Notes: generated by a model from the letters alone, not told the origin. DNA of 64,000 bases from JAABUE01 sp037440925 (GCA_037440925.1 JBBITF010000002.1:1-64000), one strand, 5' to 3'. Positions 14,872 through 24,545 are shown, counted from the first letter of the stretch. Numbers and translations: made by a program.

Positions 14872-16044
14872 TCACCTCGGCGATATTTTACCCCACAAAC
14901 CGAATCCGGCCTTTCGCCTTTCTTCCCTCCGCTCGTGCTGTTCGTGGATTTCCTCCACGTGATCCACTTTTTCCTGGATGGCGGCTTCCAGCCAGAGGCG
15001 GCCTTTTTCAGCAGTCGCCAAGCTGCCTGCGCCGTAGGCGCCGGTCTGGCTGTCATCGTCCCAGGGTGGGTTGGCGATCAGCGCGCCGCCTTCGATCCAG
15101 TCCATGAAGTAATTGGGCGTGGCAATAAAATCGGTTTCGTCAATGGCGCGTTCCAGATGGCACAGGTCGGGGCGCAGGTGTAACATGAAGGAGGTCTCCA
15201 GTTCGCCGGCGTGACCCATGCCGCCGATCTTCGAGTCGCGGTATTTCTCGATGGCCGGCGCGCCCCGGTGGCCGGCGGTGTGCAGGAAGGAGGTGGCGCA
15301 GAAGATCCTGCGGTGGCGCTCGCCCGCGTATTTGACGATGTTGACCAGGAAGGACATGTTGCCGCCATGTCCGCTCATGAAGTAGAAGCGGTCGAAGCCG
15401 CGCGCGGCCAGTACATCTATCACTGCCAGCCAGAAGTCTTCGAAGGCGCGCCCGCCGGCGTTCAGGGTGGCGGCAAAGGCCTGCCGGTGCGTGCTGACGC
15501 CGTAAGGCATGACGGGCAGCGAAAAACTTCGTGTAGGCATTTTGTTGGCTGTTCCCTGCGCTATTGCGTCAATCAGGATCGTATCTACCGAGAGGGGCAG
15601 GTGATGCCCGTGCTGCTCGGTATGCCCGATAGGGATCAGGATGACTTTGCCCCGTTCGCTGTCAGGCGGGAGCATGGCGGGCGGCGAGAATTGGGAGGCG
15701 TGGGGCAGGGTCAGCAGCGGGAAGGGAAACGCGGACAGCGGGAGATATTGCGGGATGAGGCCCTGTGGGGCGAGACAGTAGACGCGCGAGAAACCGTCCT
15801 CGCGCAGGGAGTGGATCAGGTTGGCGAGCAGTCCTGCCAGCGCCGCTTCCGGGACGGCCAAGCCGCTGCCGCGCCAGCCAAAGGGGAAGGGGGGCAGGAG
15901 TCCGATGCGGGACGGATTCCCTAATTGCGCGGCCAGCAGGTTCAGGTCATAGCCGGAACCGAGCGGCAGGATGAGCGGTGTGTCGCGCGGCAGGTCGGCC
16001 ACTTCGGGCCAGGTCAGTTCATCATAGGCAAAGTAATGGGTCAT
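14872..16044 (-). CDS. Creatininase-family amidohydrolase with an extra N-terminal half-domain
   Basis: A 390-residue protein. The C-terminal two thirds carry the metal-site motifs of the creatininase family: IGHTEQHGHHLPLSVDT (Glu, His and Asp ligands), MSGHGGNMSFL and GMGHAGELETS. Known members are about 240-260 residues; here about 130 residues precede the domain and look like a degenerate partial creatininase fold (PLILPLGSGYDLN, FSRVYCLAPQG) without metal ligands. Substrate unknown. The start has aagga upstream. The 215-residue gene follows in the same operon. Confidence 0.8.
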   Translation of the reverse strand: MTHYFAYDELTWPEVADLPRDTPLILPLGSGYDLNLLAAQLGNPSRIGLLPPFPFGWRGSGLAVPEAALAGLLANLIHSLREDGFSRVYCLAPQGLIPQYLPLSAFPFPLLTLPHASQFSPPAMLPPDSERGKVILIPIGHTEQHGHHLPLSVDTILIDAIAQGTANKMPTRSFSLPVMPYGVSTHRQAFAATLNAGGRAFEDFWLAVIDVLAARGFDRFYFMSGHGGNMSFLVNIVKYAGERHRRIFCATSFLHTAGHRGAPAIEKYRDSKIGGMGHAGELETSFMLHLRPDLCHLERAIDETDFIATPNYFMDWIEGGALIANPPWDDDSQTGAYGAGSLATAEKGRLWLEAAIQEKVDHVEEIHEQHERREERRKAGFGLWGKISPR

Positions 16045-16262
16045 GGGAAATCCTTTGCACTCCTGTTATTCGTGCAGAAAAGCAGGAAATATTCGGCGGT
16101 CGAGCCGGCCTGTTGCGAGATGCATCCCAGGCCGTAGGTGTAAGAATATGCGCCATACTCCTGCGGGGCATTTTCGTCAAGCACTTGGGTGAGACCGGTA
16201 TTCAAATCCAACATGTGATTGACTCTGTTCTGGCTGAGTCTATCACCGAATCCGTTGTAGGT
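16041..16262 (-). pseudogene. RHS/YD-repeat protein remnant
   Basis: Read on the minus strand from about 16262, one frame encodes TYNGFGDRLSQ, LDLNTGLTQVLDENAP, YSYTYGLGCISQQAGS and TAEYFL, the typical core of RHS/YD-repeat proteins near the conserved C-terminal boundary. It has no start codon of its own and loses similarity at the end, running into the creatininase start. It is a small relic of a large RHS gene. Confidence 0.65.
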
Positions 16263-16292
16263 GTCTCTCTACTCTCTGCTAGGGCTTTTTAG

Positions 16293-16679
16293 AATTAATG
16301 CCTCTACTGCAAAAAGGGCGCTTCGGCAGGGTTCACAACTGCGTTTTAGCACCTTGGGCTGTGGTAGTCACACTTTTGAAAGCAGTTAACTACCGCATTG
16401 ATCGCACGATTGGCGCGCTGGGTTCGCGTAACGCCGTAGAACAGGTCTCTGACCTGACCTGCCTGTAAGTGCATTTGCCCTCGCCACACAGCTCAGCGGG
16501 CGTAGGACAGGTCTCTGACCTGTCTATGCAAAATTTGCATCTGGTTGGCGATGAAAACCTTTAGGGTCTGTCTCTGCAGACAGCTTCCAAGAGGAAATTT
16601 CCCTATCAACGCCTTGATTTCTGGTAAGATGGAGATAGCACAGATTTTCACACCTAAAAAGATTATCGCTCCAGGGAGT
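16293..16679. repeat. Non-coding stretch with palindromic repeats
   Basis: No gene seen. It holds caggtctctgacctg-type palindromes at about 16440-16457 and 16503-16525, the palindrome atgcaaaatttgcat next to it, and a 17-base copy (16554-16570) of one arm of the inverted repeat at 1385-1419. The purine-rich agggag at 16672-16677 is the ribosome site of the next gene. Confidence 0.55.
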
Positions 16680-19346
16680 ATGTCGCCAAAACCTGCCCGC
16701 TCCAAACCAGAAGAACATCTCTTGCCGACCTCGGCGGCAGCAAAGCGCGAGGCGGCCGCTCGACATGGAAACTTGAAAGCGCTCGTCGAGACGAAGGGCG
16801 CTGAGCAAGCCAAAGAAAGCCGCATTCATTGGCATCCGCTGTGGATGGCTTTGCTGCTGGCAAGCATGGCGCAAGTTGCAATTCATTTTGAATACCTCTC
16901 TGTTGGCGCCCTGCTTTACCTGATAAGCATGGTTGGCATGGCCATGTGGGCCAGCCGCAACCCGGCATGGAAGGATGCTTTTTCACAGCAAAGCCGCTTG
17001 CCCGTCCGTGCGGAAAAAATCCTCCTGGCGATGCTGATACTGGTCGTCCTGGTTACTCGCTTCTATGACCTGGGCTATCGCGTTTATGCTCTCGAAAGCG
17101 ACGAGTCCAAGTGGACGGCGCAGAGTTGGTATTCCGTGCTCCTGGGCGAAGAATATGGGGAATTCCATGACAAACATTACATTTACCTGCCAGTGGATTT
17201 TTGGGTGCGCGCTGTTTTTTTGTATTTGTTCGGTGTCCACTATGCCAGCGCGCGCTTCGAAAGCGCCCTTATCAGCATCGTTGCAGTTATTTTTCTATAC
17301 CTGCTGGCGCGGCGGCTGCTCGAAAATCCGCTCGTGGCTTTGCTGTCTACGCTATTATATGGCTTATCCTTTGGCGAACTGACTGCTTCGCACCAGGCTC
17401 TGCACCATTCTCCTATAGCGTTATGGATGGCGCCAGGACTGTATTTTTTGCTTTCGGCCATTCAAAGCAAAGAGAAGTGGCGTTTCCAGGTAAGCGGAAT
17501 TCTGATGGCGCTGGGGATGTTGACCTACGATACATTCCTGCCCACAGCCGCCTTTGCGCTGGTTTGCCTGACGGTACAGGGGATATACGAGATTGCCAAG
17601 AAGAAAGCCGCTGCAAAGGATTGGCTGCTGTACCTGGCCTTGACTGCCTGGCCGATCACGATTACGTATGCGTTCTTCACTCACCGCTACCTGGTCGAAC
17701 GCTATTCTGGTTACTACTACCAGTACCTGCCGAATCTCTCGACTATCTCCCTGGCAGATAGCGCGGCGCGTTTGTTGCAGGGGGGAACAGCCGTCTGGAG
17801 GACTACCTTCTTCCGCGTTGCTGCCGACCAATATCTCGATTGGACAGGTCCGCTGGTCAATCCCTGGCTGCTGCCCTGGGTAGCGGTGGGATTGGGCTAT
17901 ACACTCTGGAACATCCGCCAATCGAGATACCTCTTTCTGGCGGTATTCTATCTATTCCAGATATTGCCGGCGACACTGATGAACATTCCTTATCCCAGGA
18001 TTTTGTACCCCACTCTCGCGCCTTTGACGCTGTGGGGGGCGTTGGGGCTGTGGATGGGGTATGTCGCTCTGCGCTCCAAGCAAGGCTCAGCCAGATGGGG
18101 ACGGCTGGCGTTGGCGGTCTTCTCGCTGGCGATAGGCGCCATCCTCATCCAGGACTATCGTATCTTTACTTCTGCTCTTCACATCCCCGAAGAGCGAGTA
18201 GTTCGACGCGAACTGGCAGACTTTTCGACCGCCTCTGCCGAAGAAGCCGGTATGCTTCTATGTCCCTATCTGCCCAGCCAACATGACCCTTTGGAAATAG
18301 AGTCCAACGTCATCTTGTTCTCGGTAAGCGGCGCGCACCGAGTTGATTTGGAGCAAGCCCGGCAAAAGTATCGCCAACTGGAAGCCTCGCAATTGATGTT
18401 GACTCTTTGGCAAATGCGCCATCTGCCGGGGCTGGACATTCTCTTTGAGAAGAATGCGCCCACCCATCAGCAAGACCGCTTGGCCTCTTTACAAGCCGTC
18501 TTGACCTGCTATCCGCAAACACAACTGACGCGCAGGGGGCGCTTCTTCGACCTGTACCACCTCTCAGCGGCGGCGCTGTCTCAGCCGCGCTGCCATACCG
18601 CTCCTCTGCCTCGTGCTCTCCAGCCAGTGGGTGGCATAAGTTGGCCGGCCAACCAGCCCGTGACGTTTGCCTGGCAGACAGACGACGTCAGCGGCAGCAG
18701 TTATGAGATCACCGTCGAACGGATGCGCTCCAACCTGCAATGGATCGAGGTCGAACACAACTTCCAGGGACCAGGCTGGATCGTTGACGCCAAATTTGCG
18801 GATGGCTTTTACGGCGCAGGTTTCTTGCTAGACGATTGGCAGGCGCAACCCGCCAGCCTGGACTATTTTCTTGCACAAGCGGGAACCTATCATGTGTGGG
18901 TGCGATTCTACAAACGATTGGACAACGACCAGCAAAATTTCCTCCAGATTGCCAATCGAACGTTTTCTTTTGCGCAGACCGGCAGTCCGCTCAACGAATG
19001 GATCTGGCAAGACGTGGGCAGCCTCGATCTGCCAGGCGGCTCTTTACCGTTGAGCATTTTCCGCGCTTACGGCCAGGATGCACAGTACAGTATTTTCGTA
19101 GATACCCTGGCGCTGACGACGGACTCGTCATACAATCCCAACATGGATCCGCCCTGGATAGAAAGATTCCAAAGCGGAGAGTTTTCGACAGCCGGGAATG
19201 AATACACTTCTCCCTACCTCCTCCCCCCCGGCGACTATCGCTGGAAAGTGAGTGTATTCGACCGTGACCGCCTGGTAGACGCCATGGGCGGGCGCGGCAT
19301 CAAAAGCGACTATAGTTGGTTTACAATTGTCCTTGAAGGAAAGTAA
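16680..19346 (+). CDS. GT39/ArnT-like membrane glycosyltransferase with C-terminal beta domain
   Basis: An 888-residue protein. After a basic cytosolic N-terminus of about 55 residues come roughly ten hydrophobic segments (to about residue 540). The first large loop, after FYDLGYRVYALESDESKW, has the acidic pair expected for GT-C lipid-linked sugar transferases. The last 300 residues are non-membrane and probably beta-sandwich (YEITVERMRS, YHVWVRFYKRLDN). ATG 16680 was chosen for its agggag site; upstream ATGs at 16545 and 16629 are in frame but lie in repeats. The stop abuts the next ATG. Donor and acceptor unknown. Confidence 0.75.
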   Translation: MSPKPARSKPEEHLLPTSAAAKREAAARHGNLKALVETKGAEQAKESRIHWHPLWMALLLASMAQVAIHFEYLSVGALLYLISMVGMAMWASRNPAWKDAFSQQSRLPVRAEKILLAMLILVVLVTRFYDLGYRVYALESDESKWTAQSWYSVLLGEEYGEFHDKHYIYLPVDFWVRAVFLYLFGVHYASARFESALISIVAVIFLYLLARRLLENPLVALLSTLLYGLSFGELTASHQALHHSPIALWMAPGLYFLLSAIQSKEKWRFQVSGILMALGMLTYDTFLPTAAFALVCLTVQGIYEIAKKKAAAKDWLLYLALTAWPITITYAFFTHRYLVERYSGYYYQYLPNLSTISLADSAARLLQGGTAVWRTTFFRVAADQYLDWTGPLVNPWLLPWVAVGLGYTLWNIRQSRYLFLAVFYLFQILPATLMNIPYPRILYPTLAPLTLWGALGLWMGYVALRSKQGSARWGRLALAVFSLAIGAILIQDYRIFTSALHIPEERVVRRELADFSTASAEEAGMLLCPYLPSQHDPLEIESNVILFSVSGAHRVDLEQARQKYRQLEASQLMLTLWQMRHLPGLDILFEKNAPTHQQDRLASLQAVLTCYPQTQLTRRGRFFDLYHLSAAALSQPRCHTAPLPRALQPVGGISWPANQPVTFAWQTDDVSGSSYEITVERMRSNLQWIEVEHNFQGPGWIVDAKFADGFYGAGFLLDDWQAQPASLDYFLAQAGTYHVWVRFYKRLDNDQQNFLQIANRTFSFAQTGSPLNEWIWQDVGSLDLPGGSLPLSIFRAYGQDAQYSIFVDTLALTTDSSYNPNMDPPWIERFQSGEFSTAGNEYTSPYLLPPGDYRWKVSVFDRDRLVDAMGGRGIKSDYSWFTIVLEGK

Positions 19347-20477
19347 ATGAAAGCCATCCTTTTTTACCAACATGGCGGCCCCGAAGTCCTGCAATACGGC
19401 GACTTTCCCACCCCTGAGCCACAAGCCGGCCAGGCCCTGGTGCGGCTGCGGGCTGCCGCCCTCAACCGTATGGATGTGATGGTGCGCAATGGCTGGCCCG
19501 GCCTGAAACTTGATTTGCCCCACATCAACGGCGCAGATGGCGCCGGCGAAGTGATTGCGCTCGGCCCCGCTCTTCCCGCGGCAGAGACATCAGGGGTGAG
19601 GGCCGCCTCCCCTCTCCCTTTGGGAGAGGGGCCAGGGGTGAGGGCCGCCTCCCCTCTCCCCTTGGGAGAGGGGCCAGGGGTGAGGGTAGGCGACCGCGTC
19701 GTCCTCAACGCCAACCTGGGCTGCGGGCAGTGCGAAGCCTGCCTTTCCGGTTGGGACAACCGCTGCCAAAACTGGCATCTGCTCGGCGAAACCGTGCGCG
19801 GCACCTATGCCGAATACATTGCCCTGCCCGTCCGTCAACTGTACAAACTACCGCCGGATTTCGACTTCCACACCGCCGCTGCAGCTGCCCTGGTCTACCA
19901 GACCGCCTGGCACTCCCTGATCACGCGCGGCAACCTGCAGCCTGGCGAGACGGTACTTATCGTAGGCGCCGGGGGCGGAGTCAACACTGCCAGCGTAGAT
20001 ATCGCCAAATATATCGGCGCGCAGGTCATTGTCGTAGGTTCCGAAGCGTGGAAGTTGGACAAGGCCGCCGCGCGCGGCGCAGACATTCTGATAGACCGGT
20101 CGAAAGAAGACGATTGGGCCAAAGCCGTCTTTCTAGCGACCGGCAAACGCGGCGTGGACGTGGTCGTGGATAACGTCGGCGTCACCTTCATGTCCAGCCT
20201 GCGGACGCTCAAAAAAGGCGGGCGGTTGCTCACTGTGGGCAATTCAGCCGCCCCCAAGTTCGAAATAGACAACCGTTACATCTTTGCCAAACACCTGTCT
20301 ATCATCGGCTCTACCATGAGCCATCTGGCCGATTTCAAAGCCGTCATGGACCTGGTGGTAGCCGGGAAATTGAAACCCGCCCTCGACAGCGCCTTCCCGC
20401 TGCGCGAGGCCGCCCGCGCCCAGCAGCGCCTGTGGAACGGCGAAAACTTCGGCAAAATCACCCTGGACATCGGATAA
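19347..20477 (+). CDS. Zinc-type alcohol dehydrogenase / quinone oxidoreductase family, with repeat insertion
   Basis: A 376-residue medium-chain dehydrogenase/reductase. The N-terminal catalytic domain has AALNRMDVMVRNGWPG and the structural zinc cysteines CGQCEACLSGWDNRC; the Rossmann domain has VGAGGGVNTA. Between GEVIALGP and VGDRVVLN, normally a short turn, two 42-bp tandem repeat units (19591-19674 plus a partial third) add about 30 Gly/Pro/Arg-rich residues in frame. The start follows the previous stop directly with aagga upstream. Substrate cannot be deduced. Confidence 0.85.
   Translation: MKAILFYQHGGPEVLQYGDFPTPEPQAGQALVRLRAAALNRMDVMVRNGWPGLKLDLPHINGADGAGEVIALGPALPAAETSGVRAASPLPLGEGPGVRAASPLPLGEGPGVRVGDRVVLNANLGCGQCEACLSGWDNRCQNWHLLGETVRGTYAEYIALPVRQLYKLPPDFDFHTAAAAALVYQTAWHSLITRGNLQPGETVLIVGAGGGVNTASVDIAKYIGAQVIVVGSEAWKLDKAAARGADILIDRSKEDDWAKAVFLATGKRGVDVVVDNVGVTFMSSLRTLKKGGRLLTVGNSAAPKFEIDNRYIFAKHLSIIGSTMSHLADFKAVMDLVVAGKLKPALDSAFPLREAARAQQRLWNGENFGKITLDIG
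19591..19690. repeat. 42-bp tandem repeat of the ccctctccc/gggagaggg family inside the oxidoreductase gene
   Basis: Units begin at 19591, 19633 and (partial) 19675, exactly 42 bases apart (14 codons). Each contains cctctccc..gggagagg, the same palindromic core found between genes at 26.7-27.06, 29.8-29.97 and 60.9 kb. Confidence 0.9.
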
Positions 20478-20482
20478 CGCCC

Positions 20483-22549
20483 TTGACGCCTCTCTGGAAA
20501 CGCCTGCCCTGGTTCGAACTATTCCTCCTGGCCGCTTTGTTGTCCATCAATGGCTATGCGGCTTTTTCAGACGCTTACAACTTCCCCAACAAGTGGTTCA
20601 CGCGCGATGATGCCTATTACTACTTCAAGGTGGCCCAAAACATCAGCGAAGGCAAAGGCAGCACCTTCGACGGCCTCAACCTCACCAACGGCTATCATCC
20701 GCTCTGGATGTTGGTGTGCGTACCCATCTTTGCGCTGGCGCGCTTCGATTTGATTTTACCGCTGCGCATCCTGCTGTTGGTGTTGGCTGCTCTGCGCGCC
20801 GCTACCGCCATCCTGTTATACCGCCTGCTCAAAGGAAGCCTCTCCCCGCCGGTGGCTGCGCTGGCCGCGCTGTACTGGGCCTTTGACCTCAACCTGCATT
20901 GGAACATGTACCAGCAGGGACTGGAGACCGGATTGGCAGCCTTTTGCCTGCTCTTGATCCTCTTCGTCCTTCAACGCTTCGAACGGGACCCGCGGCCTGC
21001 TCCCGCTAAATGGGCGCAGCCGGCCGCCCTGGGCGTTCTCGCCGTCCTGCTGACGTTCAGCCGCCTCGACCTGGTCTTCCTCGCTCTGCTCCTGGGACTG
21101 TGGTTCGTCTTCCGTGGTCACCCGCTGCGTTCCCTGCTGACGCTCGACCTGTTATCGTTGACCGTCAGCGCGCTGGCCTCCTTCCTCATCCGCACCGGAT
21201 TGCCCGAATATTATACCTATGCCAACGGCGCCATCCTGATGCTGGCGGTCAGCCTCGGCGTGCGTATCCCCTTGTTCTACTTCCTGGGATTATACGAACA
21301 TCCCAAGTCTTACCGGCCGCTGCGTCTGGTTTGGCGGGCATTGATTGGCGCGGCCGGCTCGGCGTTCACGATACTGGCCCTACTGCTTGGATTGTTCCAC
21401 CTGGGCGTCTTGAAGGGCAGTTTCCCGCGCACAGTGCCGCTCATTGATGGTGGGCTGGTCTTTCTGCTGGTATTGGCCAGCCGATGGATGTATGCGCTAT
21501 TCAGCGGTCTTCAAAAAAGACCGCCTGTCACTACGCCTCTGCGCGCCTTGCAAGTCCATGGACGCCGCTGGCTGACGGAGGGCGCTGTCTATTACGGCAT
21601 CTTGGGCGGGGCGCTGGGTGCTTACATGCTGTGGAACAAACTGACATTTGGCGTCGCTTCGCCGGTTAGCGGACAGATCAAACGCTGGTGGGGCTCCTTC
21701 TCCAGCCGCGTCTACGGCGGCGCAGCGCGTTATCCGACCTCCTTTTTTGGGATTGATCCCGACGGCGAGTTAAACGCCTGGGCGCCCTTTACAAATCTGC
21801 TGGGTCAATGGAACGGCTCTATCGAAATGCGCCTCTGGCCGCTGGACTATGGTCTGCGATACGCCATCATTCTCGCTGCGGCGCTGCTGGCGCTGAGCGG
21901 ACTTTTGCTCCTCAACCGGCGGCGGGCAGCCCGCGGCGCGCGTGACCTGGCGCTTGTGCCGCTGCTGGCCGGCTCCTTCCTGCAAGTGCTGTCCTACAAC
22001 GCAACCGGCTATGCGGCTGCCAAAGAGTGGTATTGGATCAGTCAACCGGTCTTCCTTGTCCTGGCGACTGGCCTGCTGCTCGACATCCTGACGCAGCCGT
22101 TACGGCGCCTGCCAATGGTCGAAACGGTCTTCACCCTGATGGCGCTGTACTGGGGTCTCACGCGCGCCCTCTTCTTCGCTCAAATCACAGCGGCCCAAAT
22201 GCAATACGGCGCGGTAGAGGCTCGCCCGCCCTACATGGACGTAGTTGCTTTCGTCGAAAAACATACCGAGCCTGGCAGCCTCATCGGTATGACCGGCGGA
22301 GGGAACGTGGGCTACTTCATCCGCGAGCGTACCATTATCAACATGGATGGTCTCATCAATAGTTATGCCTACTTCCAGGCGCACAAGGCCCAGCATGGCA
22401 GCGATTATCTGGCCGCGCTTGGCATGGACTACATCTTTGCCAACCCGACTTTCCTGGAAGCCATGCCCTATCGTGGTCAATACACTGGCCGCTACCAGGT
22501 GCTGGACTACTACGGCGGGAAGGCCATCATGCGCTTTCTTGAACCTTAA
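20483..22549 (+). CDS. GT39-like multi-pass membrane glycosyltransferase
   Basis: About 688 residues with ten or more hydrophobic segments. The first loop holds FTRDDAYYYFKVAQNISEG, an Asp-Asp motif typical of GT-C mannosyl/arabinosyltransferase relatives, followed by GLNLTNGYHPLW. The C-terminal soluble part (LIGMTGGGNVGYFI, INMDGLINSYAYF) resembles that of other bacterial GT39-like proteins. Start uncertain: TTG 20483 directly after the previous gene is used here; an in-frame GTG at 20432 would overlap the oxidoreductase. Probably acts on lipid-linked sugars, with the 16.7 kb enzyme. Confidence 0.7.
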   Translation: MTPLWKRLPWFELFLLAALLSINGYAAFSDAYNFPNKWFTRDDAYYYFKVAQNISEGKGSTFDGLNLTNGYHPLWMLVCVPIFALARFDLILPLRILLLVLAALRAATAILLYRLLKGSLSPPVAALAALYWAFDLNLHWNMYQQGLETGLAAFCLLLILFVLQRFERDPRPAPAKWAQPAALGVLAVLLTFSRLDLVFLALLLGLWFVFRGHPLRSLLTLDLLSLTVSALASFLIRTGLPEYYTYANGAILMLAVSLGVRIPLFYFLGLYEHPKSYRPLRLVWRALIGAAGSAFTILALLLGLFHLGVLKGSFPRTVPLIDGGLVFLLVLASRWMYALFSGLQKRPPVTTPLRALQVHGRRWLTEGAVYYGILGGALGAYMLWNKLTFGVASPVSGQIKRWWGSFSSRVYGGAARYPTSFFGIDPDGELNAWAPFTNLLGQWNGSIEMRLWPLDYGLRYAIILAAALLALSGLLLLNRRRAARGARDLALVPLLAGSFLQVLSYNATGYAAAKEWYWISQPVFLVLATGLLLDILTQPLRRLPMVETVFTLMALYWGLTRALFFAQITAAQMQYGAVEARPPYMDVVAFVEKHTEPGSLIGMTGGGNVGYFIRERTIINMDGLINSYAYFQAHKAQHGSDYLAALGMDYIFANPTFLEAMPYRGQYTGRYQVLDYYGGKAIMRFLEP

Positions 22550-22572
22550 AGACCTTTCAGGCCTCTATCACG

Positions 22573-22995
22573 ATGATGAAACGCCCTTTATGTGTAACGA
22601 TATTCCTTTGGCTGGTGTTAAGCCTTACAGCATGGGGCGGATTGCGTCTGTGGAGCGCTCTCTACTGGTGGGATGACTTGCAGCGATTTGGCACCCCGCC
22701 CGGCGCGCCCTATATTGCCGCCAGCGGAGGCGTCGGGCTGTTGACAGGGATAGGGCTGCTTTGGGGAGCGTGGCAGCGAAAGGCCTGGGCGCGCATCGGC
22801 TTATTTGGGGCGGCGGCTGGCTTTGTAGTTTGGTATTGGTGCGACCGCCTCCTCTTCCAATACCCACGCGCCAATTGGCCCTTTGCCCTGGGTGCGACCG
22901 CTATCTTACTGCTTGTTGCCGCTGGATGTGCCTGGCTTCCCCAGGCAAAGATGTTCTTCTCGAAACCATCGTCAAAGAGAGAGACAAATGAGTGA
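22573..22995 (+). CDS. Small membrane protein (140 aa)
   Basis: Four hydrophobic segments separated by short loops and a Lys/Ser-rich C-terminus (FFSKPSSKRETNE). Trp and aromatic residues are frequent (LYWWDDLQRFG, WYWCDRLLF). No family recognised. Its stop overlaps the start of the carboxyltransferase gene (ATG 22988), so it is translated as part of the same operon. Confidence 0.7.
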   Translation: MMKRPLCVTIFLWLVLSLTAWGGLRLWSALYWWDDLQRFGTPPGAPYIAASGGVGLLTGIGLLWGAWQRKAWARIGLFGAAAGFVVWYWCDRLLFQYPRANWPFALGATAILLLVAAGCAWLPQAKMFFSKPSSKRETNE

Positions 22996-24541
22996 GCATA
23001 TACATAAAATCGAACGCCTGCGAAAATTGAAATCTCAATCTCGCCTGGGTGGGGGGGCAGAACGCATCGAAGCCCAGCACAAAAAAGGTCGCTTGACTGC
23101 CCGCGAGCGCATAGACCTGCTTTTGGACAAAGGCTCGTTCCGCGAGGTAGATGCCTTTGTAACCCATCGCACCCACGATTTTGGGTTGGACAAGCAAAAG
23201 ATCCTGAGCGATTCGGTTGTGACCGGCTGGGGCACCATCGAGGGGCGCCTGGTATACGTCTTCTCGCAAGATTTCACCGTCTTCGGCGGTTCGTTGGGCG
23301 AGGTTCACGCTGAGAAAATCTGCAAAATTATGGACATGGCGCTCAAGAACGGCGCGCCGGTCATCGGCTTGAACGACTCGGGAGGGGCGCGTATCCAGGA
23401 AGGGGTAGTCTCGCTGGGCGGTTATGCAGACATCTTCCTGCGAAACACGCTGGCTTCGGGCGTCATCCCGCAAATCAGCGCTATTATGGGACCATGCGCC
23501 GGCGGCGCAGTGTATTCCCCGGCCCTGACCGATTTCATCTTCATGGTACGTGGCTCCTCCTACATGTTCGTCACCGGGCCAGAAGTGGTCAAGTCGGTGA
23601 CGCACGAAGAAGTCTCTTTCGAGGATTTAGGCGGCGCCAGCGTCCATGCCGAGACTTCGGGCGTTTGCCATGTGGCCGCTGATAGCGAAGCGGATACGCT
23701 CTACTTGATTCGGAAATTGCTCGGCTATTTGCCGTCTAATAACATGGAAGACCCGCCTGTCGTCCAATCGGGTGATGACCCGCTGCGCATGGATGAAACC
23801 CTCGACACGCTGATTCCCGATGACCCCGGCAAACCCTACGACATCAAAGAGGTCATCCAGCGCGTTGTGGATAACGGACAATTTTTTGAAATACACGAAG
23901 CCTATGCGCAAAACATCGTTGTTGGGTTTGCGCGCCTGGGCGGACATTCAATTGGTATCGTAGCCAATCAGCCGGCTGTGCTGGCAGGCGTGCTAGACAT
24001 CAATTCTTCAGACAAAGCCGGGCGCTTCGTCCGCTTTTGCGACGCGTTCAACATCCCTATCTTGACCTTTGTAGATGTGCCGGGTTTCCTGCCTGGCACC
24101 GCGCAAGAGCACGGTGGCATCATCCGTCATGGCGCCAAGTTGTTGTATGCCTATTGCGAAGCGACCGTCCCGAAACTAACCGTCATTACCCGCAAGGCTT
24201 ACGGCGGGGCCTACGACGTGATGTCGAGCAAGCACATTCGCGGTGATGTCAACCTGGCATGGCCGAGCGCCGAGATTGCCGTGATGGGGCCGGAGGGAGC
24301 GGTCAACATCATCTTCCGCAAAGAACTGGAGAAAGCGCAAGATCCGGCCAAACGCAGGGCAGAATTAGTGGCCGAATACCGTGAGAAGTTTGCCAATCCC
24401 TACATTGCGGCTGAACGCGGCTACATTGACGATGTCATCGAGCCGCGCGAGACCCGTCCGCGCCTCATCAATGCCCTGGAGATGTTGAGCAACAAGCGCG
24501 ACGCCAACCCTGCCAAAAAGCATGGAAATATTCCGCTGTGA
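22988..24541 (+). CDS. pccB: Acyl-CoA carboxylase carboxyltransferase subunit (PccB type)
   Basis: A 517-residue carboxyltransferase carrying both crotonase-fold halves in one chain, as in propionyl-CoA carboxylase beta subunits. Family blocks are GRLTARERIDLLLDKGSF, LNDSGGARIQEGV, GPCAGGAVYSPALTDF, FVDVPGFLPGTAQEHGGII and RKAYGGAYDVMSS. ATG 22988 gives the standard N-terminus. The biotin carboxylase and biotin carrier genes follow, forming a complete enzyme. Propionyl-CoA is the likely substrate, whose product feeds a B12-dependent mutase, but acetyl-CoA cannot be excluded. Confidence 0.9.
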   Translation: MSEHIHKIERLRKLKSQSRLGGGAERIEAQHKKGRLTARERIDLLLDKGSFREVDAFVTHRTHDFGLDKQKILSDSVVTGWGTIEGRLVYVFSQDFTVFGGSLGEVHAEKICKIMDMALKNGAPVIGLNDSGGARIQEGVVSLGGYADIFLRNTLASGVIPQISAIMGPCAGGAVYSPALTDFIFMVRGSSYMFVTGPEVVKSVTHEEVSFEDLGGASVHAETSGVCHVAADSEADTLYLIRKLLGYLPSNNMEDPPVVQSGDDPLRMDETLDTLIPDDPGKPYDIKEVIQRVVDNGQFFEIHEAYAQNIVVGFARLGGHSIGIVANQPAVLAGVLDINSSDKAGRFVRFCDAFNIPILTFVDVPGFLPGTAQEHGGIIRHGAKLLYAYCEATVPKLTVITRKAYGGAYDVMSSKHIRGDVNLAWPSAEIAVMGPEGAVNIIFRKELEKAQDPAKRRAELVAEYREKFANPYIAAERGYIDDVIEPRETRPRLINALEMLSNKRDANPAKKHGNIPL

Positions 24542-24545
24542 GAGG

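Noticed and set aside
15978..16292. 104-codon plus-strand frame over the RHS relic
   Set aside because: Its translation has no recognisable family, whereas the minus strand of the same bases gives clear YD-repeat motifs.
16380..16440. tRNA-like segment containing gggttcgcg
   Set aside because: No acceptor stem, anticodon arm or CCA can be formed around it.
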